Assembly (NCBI GenBank): GCA_964489245.1
Contig: CAZAXU010000035.1
Location: 1-22,064 of the forward strand
Source: CAZAXU01 sp964489245
Lineage (GTDB): Bacteria > Bacteroidota > Bacteroidia > Flavobacteriales > Flavobacteriaceae
Reading direction: 5' to 3'
DNA length: 22,064 nt
Below are positions 16,551 to 22,064 of the stretch, in pieces. The translations under genes and the position numbers were made by a program. The notes beneath the pieces were generated by a model that saw only the letters and a program-made list of their open reading frames with translations, ran no database searches and was not told where the DNA came from. The first letter of the stretch is position 1. Each line of letters opens with the position of its first letter.

Positions 16551-16855
16551 AAATACAAGTAAATCGTCTTGTCGTTCCGATGTTTGTCGGAAAGGAAAGT
16601 CCGGACACCACAGAGCAGCATAGCGGATAACATCCGTCTCCCGACACATTCGGGAAGGACTAGTGGCACAGAAACCAAGTACAGTTCGGCTGTAGTGAAA
16701 AGGCTAAACTCTATGCGGTGCAATGTCAAATATACCTGCGCTTGAGATTTGCTCGATTAATGCAGGAGGGTGGGCAGCTAAAGTTATGTGGCAACACACA
16801 ACGCAGATAAATGACAAGACTCGACAGAATCCGGCTTATAGATTTGCTTGTATTT
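16551..16855 (+). ncRNA. rnpB: RNase P RNA, bacterial type A
   Basis: This is the catalytic RNA of RNase P, which matures tRNA 5' ends. The universal conserved region near the 5' side, GGAAAGTCCGGACACCACAG, begins at 16594. The matching 3' region ACAAGACTCGACAGAATCCG begins at 16814, and ACAGAAACC lies between them near 16669. The ends are fixed by the P1 helix: AAATACAAGTAAATC at the start pairs with GATTTGCTTGTATTT at the end (one G-T pair). The length is about 305 nt. A T-rich run directly follows and may serve termination. Short open frames on either strand here are spurious. Confidence 0.95.
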
Positions 16856-17018
16856 CTTTTTTATGCCGAAAAATATACTAATATCTTTGCCTGAGCATCG
16901 GTTTTCAAAACTTTGCTCTACTCAAAAACAAACATCTGCATTTTTTTGAACGCTACACCTTTTCCTTTAAATCTGAAACTTTTATAACATAAGGCAGTTT
17001 TTGCTTCAACATAATTCA

Positions 17019-17026
17019 TAAATTTG
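17019..17026 (+). promoter_or_regulatory. Possible -7 element for the acyl-CoA carboxylase operon
   Basis: TAAATTTG matches TAnnTTTG 26 bases before the carboxylase alpha-subunit ATG. A TTTG lies upstream at 17000-17003, giving a 15-base spacer, shorter than usual. The rest of the 197-bp gap after rnpB (16856-17052) shows nothing else I can name. Confidence 0.45.
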
Positions 17027-17052
17027 GTATTCATTGTAAAAAATGAAGCCTT

Positions 17053-19038
17053 ATGATAAAAAAAGTATTGATTGCCAATCGGGGCGAAATTGCCGTGCGC
17101 ATCATTCGTTCCGCCAAAGAAATGGGCATACAAACTGTTGCTGTATATGCCGAACCGGACAAAAATGCACTTCATGTGCAAATGGCAGATGAAAAAGTTT
17201 TCATCGGAAATGCACCCGCCAATGAAAGCTATTTGGTTCCTGAAAAAATCATCGATGCCGCCAAACAAACAAATGCAGATTCCATTCATCCGGGATATGG
17301 TTTTCTCTCGGAAAATGCTGAATTTTCCGAGCTGTGTAAAAAAGAAAATATTATTTTTATCGGTCCTTCTGCCCATGCCATTGCCACCATGGGAGATAAA
17401 ATCACAGCCAGAGAAACCATGATTCGTGCAGGCGTTAGTGTGGTCCCCGGCTATCAAGGTGAAGCAAAAGACGACAATACACTATTGGTTGAAGCTCAAA
17501 AAATAGGTTATCCAATCATGGTCAAAGCAACTGCAGGCGGTGGCGGAAAAGGTATGCGACTGGTGCACGACAAAACCGATCTAATCAACGCCGTAAATGC
17601 TGCAAAATCAGAAGCAAAAGCAGCCTTTGGAAACGACACGATCTACTTGGAAAAATATATCACATCGCCACATCATATCGAATTTCAAATTCTGGCAGAC
17701 AAACACGGCAATGTGATACATCTGAACGAAAGAGAATGTTCCGTTCAAAGACGCCATCAAAAAATTATTGAAGAAACCCCCTCTCCATTGATGACACCTG
17801 AAGTCAGAAAAAAAATGGGAGAGCAAGCCAAACAAGCGGCAAGAGCCGTGAATTATTCCGGTGCCGGAACCATTGAATTTCTCATGGACGACAATCTGAA
17901 CTATTATTTTCTGGAAATGAACACCCGACTGCAAGTGGAACATCCCATTACGGAAATGACCACCGGAGTTGATTTAGTTCAAGAACAGTTCAAAATAGCC
18001 GCAGGAGAGAAACTGCAATATAAACAAGAGAACATTCCACAAAACGGACATGCCGTTGAATGCCGAATTTATGCAGAAGACCCGGAAAATAACTTTATGC
18101 CGAGTTCCGGAAAAGTGCATTATATCAGTGAACCAAAAGGAGACGGAATCAGAATCGACGGTTATATGTATTCAGGAGCTGAAATCCCTATTTATTATGA
18201 CCCCATGATCTCAAAATTGATCACTTGGGAAAAGAACAGAGACAAAGCCATTGAAAAAATGAAATTTGCTCTGGAAAATTATAAGATTCTAGGCGTAAAA
18301 CACAATATTCCTTTTCTGCATAAAGTGCTCAGTCATAACAAGTTCATACAAGGAAAATATGACACGCGTTTCATTGGATTATATGCTGACGACCTAAAAT
18401 CAGCACCTAGCAAAAACCTTGATTTTGTGGCATTTGTGAGCTATCTGAGATACCATCAGTTACTTGAAAACAATATGCAAACATTCAATCCCGCCTATAA
18501 ATTGATTCCACAGCAATTAAAACTCGTAATCGACAAAAACGAATATGAGATTAAGATTATTGAAGAATATCAAAATTCATATAAAATCAAGGTGAATGAA
18601 AATTCATATTTTGTCAAAAAAGAGCAACTCGGAGACAATGCTTTTCTGCTCAAAGAAAACGGCAACCAACACAAAATGATTCTTGCCGTTGCAAAAACAA
18701 AAGAATACATTATAAATTACGGTATTCATAACTTTGAAGTGAAAATAATCGATACGCAAAGCAAATATGCGCTAAACAGAAATCAGGGTAAAGCCGGCGA
18801 TAACAGCAATCTGATTTCTACACCGATTCCGGGAAAAATTGTGAAAATTCCCGTTTCTAAAGGAGAAAAAGTTTCAGACGGAACCACAGTAATCATAGTA
18901 GAAGCCATGAAAATGCAAAGCGAGTATAAAGCCTCCGGAAACAAAATCGTAAAAGAAATAAAAGTCAAGGAAGGAGATGCCATTGAAGGAAATGAAATTC
19001 TGGTTGTATTGGAGGATTTGGAAAATGAAATCGGATAA
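17053..19038 (+). CDS. Acyl-CoA carboxylase alpha subunit (biotin carboxylase + biotin carrier)
   Basis: This subunit carries out ATP-dependent carboxylation of its own biotin for a propionyl- or acetyl-CoA carboxylase. Residues 1-445 form biotin carboxylase: ANRGEIAVRIIRSAKEMG at the start, the ATP-grasp glycine loop AGGGGKG at 161-167, NERECSVQRRHQ at 225-236, and RLQVEHP at 292-298 with the catalytic Glu E296. Residues of about 470-580 fit the linking BT domain of propionyl-CoA carboxylase alpha chains. The C-terminal biotinyl domain has EAMKM at 617-621 with K620 as the biotinylation site. The 661-aa length and three-part layout match PccA rather than stand-alone AccC. The beta subunit follows 44 bases downstream, forming an operon. 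Confidence 0.93.
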   Translation: MIKKVLIANRGEIAVRIIRSAKEMGIQTVAVYAEPDKNALHVQMADEKVFIGNAPANESYLVPEKIIDAAKQTNADSIHPGYGFLSENAEFSELCKKENIIFIGPSAHAIATMGDKITARETMIRAGVSVVPGYQGEAKDDNTLLVEAQKIGYPIMVKATAGGGGKGMRLVHDKTDLINAVNAAKSEAKAAFGNDTIYLEKYITSPHHIEFQILADKHGNVIHLNERECSVQRRHQKIIEETPSPLMTPEVRKKMGEQAKQAARAVNYSGAGTIEFLMDDNLNYYFLEMNTRLQVEHPITEMTTGVDLVQEQFKIAAGEKLQYKQENIPQNGHAVECRIYAEDPENNFMPSSGKVHYISEPKGDGIRIDGYMYSGAEIPIYYDPMISKLITWEKNRDKAIEKMKFALENYKILGVKHNIPFLHKVLSHNKFIQGKYDTRFIGLYADDLKSAPSKNLDFVAFVSYLRYHQLLENNMQTFNPAYKLIPQQLKLVIDKNEYEIKIIEEYQNSYKIKVNENSYFVKKEQLGDNAFLLKENGNQHKMILAVAKTKEYIINYGIHNFEVKIIDTQSKYALNRNQGKAGDNSNLISTPIPGKIVKIPVSKGEKVSDGTTVIIVEAMKMQSEYKASGNKIVKEIKVKEGDAIEGNEILVVLEDLENEIG

Positions 19039-19082
19039 AAATTGAAATGCTCTATTGAAAAAAACAAAAAAAATCAGCAAAA

Positions 19083-20621
19083 ATGAAAACATTACAAGAT
19101 AAATATCAGGATTTTGAAAAACGAAACAAAATTGCCGAATTAGGTGGCGGAAAAGAACGTATTGAAAAACACAAAAACAAAGGAAAACTCACTGCCCGAG
19201 AACGTATTGATTTGCTATTAGACAAAGATACATTTGTTGAAACCGATAAGTTTATCACTCACAATATCAACGATTTCGGACTATCTGAAAAGAAAATTCC
19301 GGGTGATGGTGTTGTGACGGGATTTGGAAAAATAGACAATCGGTTGGTCTATGTGTTCTCTCAAGATTTCACGGTCTTTGGAGGCTCTTTGAGTAGAACC
19401 AATGCCAACAAAATCACCAAAATAATGGATCTTGCCATGAAAAACGGTGCTCCCGTTATAGGTTTGAACGACTCGGGAGGTGCGCGCATTCAAGAAGGCG
19501 TTGCCAGTTTGGCAGGCTATGCAGATATCTTTCATCGGAATGTGATGGCATCGGGAGTGATTCCGCAAATTTCCGTGATTCTGGGACCTTGTGCCGGCGG
19601 AGCAGTCTATTCTCCCGCCTTGACCGATTTCATCATGATGACCAAAGACAACAGTTATATGTTCATCACCGGTCCTGATGTTATCAAAACCGTTACGCAT
19701 GAAGAAGTGACCAAAGACGAATTGGGTGGCGCCCTGACACATAACTCAAAAAGCGGTGTGGCACACCTGATGGCAGACAATGAAGAACAAGCCATCATGA
19801 TGATTCGTGAATTGATGAGTTTTATCCCCTCAAACAATCGAGAAAAAGCCCCTATCATTCCGACCGCAGACCCCATAGACCGAGTGGAGCCGAAAATGAA
19901 CGAGATTGTTCCGGCAGACCCCAATAAACCCTATGACATCAAAGACATCATCCATAATATTGTGGATGACGGCATTTTTTATGAAATCCAAGAATCTTAT
20001 GCTCAAAATATGGTGATTGGTTTTGGGAGAATGGCAGGACAAAGTGTGGCTTTTATTGCCAATCAGCCCAATTTTCTTGCCGGTGTTCTCGATATCGATG
20101 CTTCTATCAAAGCCGCAAGATTTGTTCGTTTTGCCGATGCTTTCAATATTCCCATCATAACCTTGGTAGATGTACCCGGATTCTTGCCGGGAATCACACA
20201 AGAATTTGGCGGCATTATCAAACATGGTGCAAAATTACTCTATGCATTTTCAGAAGCAAGCGTACCAAAAATCACGTTAATCACCAGAAAAGCCTATGGC
20301 GGCGCCTATGATGTAATGAACAGCAAACATATCGGAGCAGATTATAATCTGGCTTATCCAACGGCAGAAATTGCCGTGATGGGTGTGGATGGTGCCGTAA
20401 AAATCCTCTATCGAAATATCACCGGAGAAGATGAAATGCAAAAAATCAAGGCAGAATACACGGAAAAATTTGCCAACCCTTATAAAGCCGCTGAATTGGG
20501 CTATGTCGATGAAATCATTTTTCCGGAAAATACCAGAAAAAAGCTTATCCAAATACTTGAAATGACCCAAAATAAAAAACTAAAAAATCCGAATAAAAAA
20601 CATGGAAATATTCCACTATAA
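19083..20621 (+). CDS. pccB: Acyl-CoA carboxylase beta subunit, probably propionyl-CoA carboxylase
   Basis: This 512-aa carboxyltransferase moves CO2 from biotin to the acyl-CoA, giving methylmalonyl-CoA if the substrate is propionyl-CoA. Two crotonase-like halves are visible. The N-terminal half has GLNDSGGARIQEG and the oxyanion loop PCAGGAVYSPA (C170-G172-G173). The C-terminal half has DVPGFLPG, FGGIIKHGAKLLYA and KAYGGAYDVMNSKH. D410 in AYDVM appears to be the position where Asp marks propionyl-CoA specificity in actinobacterial PccB; this needs an alignment. Methylmalonyl-CoA decarboxylase alpha subunits are close relatives, but the adjacent biotin carboxylase subunit favours a carboxylase. 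It is the last gene of the two-gene operon. Confidence 0.92.
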   Translation: MKTLQDKYQDFEKRNKIAELGGGKERIEKHKNKGKLTARERIDLLLDKDTFVETDKFITHNINDFGLSEKKIPGDGVVTGFGKIDNRLVYVFSQDFTVFGGSLSRTNANKITKIMDLAMKNGAPVIGLNDSGGARIQEGVASLAGYADIFHRNVMASGVIPQISVILGPCAGGAVYSPALTDFIMMTKDNSYMFITGPDVIKTVTHEEVTKDELGGALTHNSKSGVAHLMADNEEQAIMMIRELMSFIPSNNREKAPIIPTADPIDRVEPKMNEIVPADPNKPYDIKDIIHNIVDDGIFYEIQESYAQNMVIGFGRMAGQSVAFIANQPNFLAGVLDIDASIKAARFVRFADAFNIPIITLVDVPGFLPGITQEFGGIIKHGAKLLYAFSEASVPKITLITRKAYGGAYDVMNSKHIGADYNLAYPTAEIAVMGVDGAVKILYRNITGEDEMQKIKAEYTEKFANPYKAAELGYVDEIIFPENTRKKLIQILEMTQNKKLKNPNKKHGNIPL

Positions 20622-20633
20622 ATAGATAAGTTT

Positions 20634-20711
20634 CCGGTGCCATATATGCCCCGCACATGCGGGGCTACTTTCGGTGCGTGATTTAATCGCACACCGGCGG
20701 GGACTTTTTTT
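20634..20711. repeat. GC-rich structured element with competing stems and a T run
   Basis: It starts 13 bases after the carboxylase stop. Stem 1 is GCCCCGC / GCGGGGC (20648-20654 with 20659-20665). Stem 2 is CGGTG / CACCG (20672-20676 with 20692-20696), with an inner CG pair step. An outer CCGGTG (20634-20639) can also pair with CACCGG (20692-20697). Alternatively CCCCGC (20649-20654) can pair with GCGGGG (20697-20702) directly before ACTTTTTTT, which would form a terminator excluding stem 1. It probably ends the carboxylase operon. It may also be a dispersed palindromic repeat, as its GC content is far above its surroundings. Confidence 0.5.
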
Positions 20712-20931
20712 AAGTATAAAATCCACATTTCTAGATAAAACAAAACTTGACCAACTTTTGAAAAAATAACTGATTTTTATAAAAAAATAACACTTTCTTA
20801 TTATAGTTTACTGATAATAAAGCGCTTATATTTATTCGTTTTTAACGGTTAATATACGAATCTTGCTTTTTTTCTCTTCTCTATTCCACGCAAAAGTCTC
20901 AAAGTTTCAGAACACGCGGGAGCCGGAAAGA
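20712..20931. other. AT-rich convergent spacer with no recognised feature
   Basis: With the preceding element this makes a gap of about 310 bp between two converging genes. It is very AT-rich in its first two thirds, with a short GC-richer stretch (CACGCGGGAGCCGG) near 20911. No coding frame, tRNA or clear hairpin was found. Confidence 0.5.
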
Positions 20932-21672
20932 CTATTGTAATAAAACAAAACGTGAATCCGAACCGGAAATATTTTTGAATTTACCTAAATGTTTTTGGTC
21001 ATAAACATCATCAAAATATGTAATTTTATATCCGCCGATGGCAATTACTTTTCCGTTTAATTTTTCTTCGTAATATGATTTGGAATATACAATTTTAATC
21101 GTGCCGATTTGGCTGACCAAAGCAATTGTTTCCGGTTGGTAATAATTATTCAACAGTTCCAAAGAAATTGTTCCTATTCTGGAAACACTTCCTTTTATGA
21201 CATCATTCAAATAATAATTCTTATAATATTTTATTTTAACTCCGCCTACTGATTTCACCTTCCCTTTAATAACATCATCATCATAATAATTATCAAAATA
21301 TGAAAACTTATAATTATTGATACTAACGGGCAAATCTTTGTATGCTTCTTCTTGCAATGTATATTTATCAGGATAATTTATTTCTTTTAATCGATTAGTT
21401 GCAACTTGAATATCGCCAATTTGAAACACTTTTTTTATTCTATCCCGCTCATAGTCATTGATTGTGGCAACCACTTGTTTAGCAGTGAATTTTCCCAATA
21501 TAATTGCCTGAAGTTTTGCTTGAGCATTCAGCTTAAAAATGCCCACCGGTTCCTGTATATATATTCCACCGATTTTTGCCTGTGACGAATCAAAATATAT
21601 AAATATTTTTTCTTGAGCCTGCACAATAACCGAAAGAAATAAAACAATTATTGTAACTATTTTTCTTGTCAT
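20932..21672 (-). CDS. Secreted protein with about five tandem 23-24-residue repeats, unknown function
   Basis: The 246-aa product starts with a signal peptide (MTRKIVTIIVLFLSVIVQAQ), so it is exported to the periplasm or beyond. Residues 119-235 are five tandem units of 23 or 24 residues (119-142, 143-166, 167-189, 190-212, 213-235). Their shared pattern is roughly (I)GGxKIxYxxxYYxxxxxxGKVxxI, with the YY and the GxV/IG spacing best kept. Fainter IGGI/IGDI motifs occur at 34 and 85. The alternating hydrophobic pattern suggests stacked beta strands. The frame is open 21 codons upstream, but the ATG at 21672 gives the proper signal peptide. I recognise no family. It stands alone, convergent with the carboxylase operon. 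Confidence 0.75.
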   Translation of the reverse strand: MTRKIVTIIVLFLSVIVQAQEKIFIYFDSSQAKIGGIYIQEPVGIFKLNAQAKLQAIILGKFTAKQVVATINDYERDRIKKVFQIGDIQVATNRLKEINYPDKYTLQEEAYKDLPVSINNYKFSYFDNYYDDDVIKGKVKSVGGVKIKYYKNYYLNDVIKGSVSRIGTISLELLNNYYQPETIALVSQIGTIKIVYSKSYYEEKLNGKVIAIGGYKITYFDDVYDQKHLGKFKNISGSDSRFVLLQ

Positions 21673-21783
21673 CTGAATAAAATTAGGTTTTATCAAACGC
21701 CAAAACTGTGCCAATAATATGTTAGTCAGAAACATGACGCTAAACTATAGACCAAAAGTGGATACGAAATAAAATCCCGCACC

Positions 21784-21900
21784 GGACACTTCGATACAAA
21801 TTTCATTTCTACCGGCATGAAATTCACGCAGTGTCCTTCTCTTATAATACAACTTCATTCCTGCCGTCATGAAATTCACTCAGTGCCCTTCTCTTATAAT
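21784..21900. repeat. Palindromic element followed by a direct repeat of about 53 bp
   Basis: A hairpin is formed by GGACACT (21784-21790) with AGTGTCC (21830-21836), nesting AATTTCAT (21799-21806) with ATGAAATT (21817-21824). A unit at 21796-21848 (53 bp) is repeated directly at 21849-21900 (52 bp), with about six mismatches and one gap. The third copy breaks off after ACAAACTTCA. Each unit ends in CCTTCTCTTATAAT. The TCGATACAA and CAC(T/G)C parts resemble the element near 12580, suggesting one family of intergenic repeats. Confidence 0.6.
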
Positions 21901-22064
21901 ACAAACTTCAACACCTACACAAAGGTTGTAAGCTTCCCTAAAAGGGTAAGGCTACAGGGGTAGAATAATAATGTTTAAAAAAATAAAAAAATTTGGTAAA
22001 CCCATAGAATTCCCTTAGGTATATGATGACTTAATACCTTACCGCCACTTATTTTGTTATTGGG
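21901..22064. other. Non-coding end of window with one imperfect inverted repeat
   Basis: An imperfect inverted repeat (GTAAGCTTCCCT ... AGGGTAAGGCTAC, about 21928-21955) is visible. No credible gene was found. With the preceding repeat element and the upstream spacer, the gap after the repeat-protein gene is nearly 400 bp and runs to the window edge. Confidence 0.4.

Noticed and set aside
16529..16729. 66-codon open frame on the minus strand
   Set aside because: It lies opposite the RNase P RNA gene and its promoter, so it is spurious.
16918..17457. 179-codon open frame on the minus strand
   Set aside because: It runs antisense to the carboxylase alpha subunit, is rich in Cys/His/Phe as shadows often are, and has no recognisable domain.
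21784..21900. CRISPR array
   Set aside because: Only two imperfect adjoining copies with no spacers between them and no cas genes in the window.
21971..22018. 15-codon frame beginning ATG TTT AAA near the window end
   Set aside because: Very short, low complexity and without context; no support as a leader or small peptide gene.

Overview
The window looks like ordinary chromosome of a member of the Bacteroidota, most likely a flavobacterium. The reasons are a SusC/SusD outer-membrane pair, an S46-family periplasmic dipeptidyl peptidase, a FucP/GluP-type sugar permease, AT-rich spacers, and several promoters of the Bacteroidota type (-33 TTTG, -7 TAnnTTTG) with few Shine-Dalgarno sites. No phage, insertion sequence, CRISPR array or plasmid gene was seen, and no tRNA was recognised. 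The genus cannot be named from sequence alone.

Left part (about 1-8250, all on the minus strand). A small two-helix membrane protein overlaps the end of ornithine aminotransferase (rocD). Next comes a pfkA-gap glycolytic operon with a textbook promoter and a hairpin terminator. Then follows a two-gene susC-susD operon, also with a -33/-7 promoter and a terminator. No glycoside hydrolase, sensor or sulfatase accompanies susCD, so its substrate is open.

Middle part (8251-16422, plus strand). A sugar:cation symporter of the FucP/GluP family diverges from susC and is followed by class II fumarase (fumC). Then come a CDP-alcohol phosphatidyltransferase closely coupled to a very basic NlpC/P60 lipoprotein, an S46 dipeptidyl peptidase of the DPP7-like glycine type, and an SRPBCC membrane protein overlapping a CrcB/Fluc fluoride channel.

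Right part (16423-22064). The RNase P RNA gene (rnpB) lies between crcB and a two-gene acyl-CoA carboxylase (biotin-carrying alpha subunit and carboxyltransferase beta subunit, probably propionyl-CoA). A convergent spacer holds a GC-rich structured element. The last gene encodes a secreted protein with about five tandem 23-24-residue repeats. The end is non-coding and holds a hairpin and a direct repeat of about 53 bp.

Functionally the region is dominated by nutrient uptake and central carbon metabolism: outer-membrane import (susCD), inner-membrane sugar uptake, glycolysis (pfkA, gap), the TCA cycle (fumC), peptide breakdown (S46 peptidase), amino-acid breakdown (rocD) and propionyl-CoA carboxylation. 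I see no clear new multi-gene system. The points most worth a second look are the palindromic intergenic elements, the repeat protein, and the replaced cation-coupling residues in the sugar symporter.
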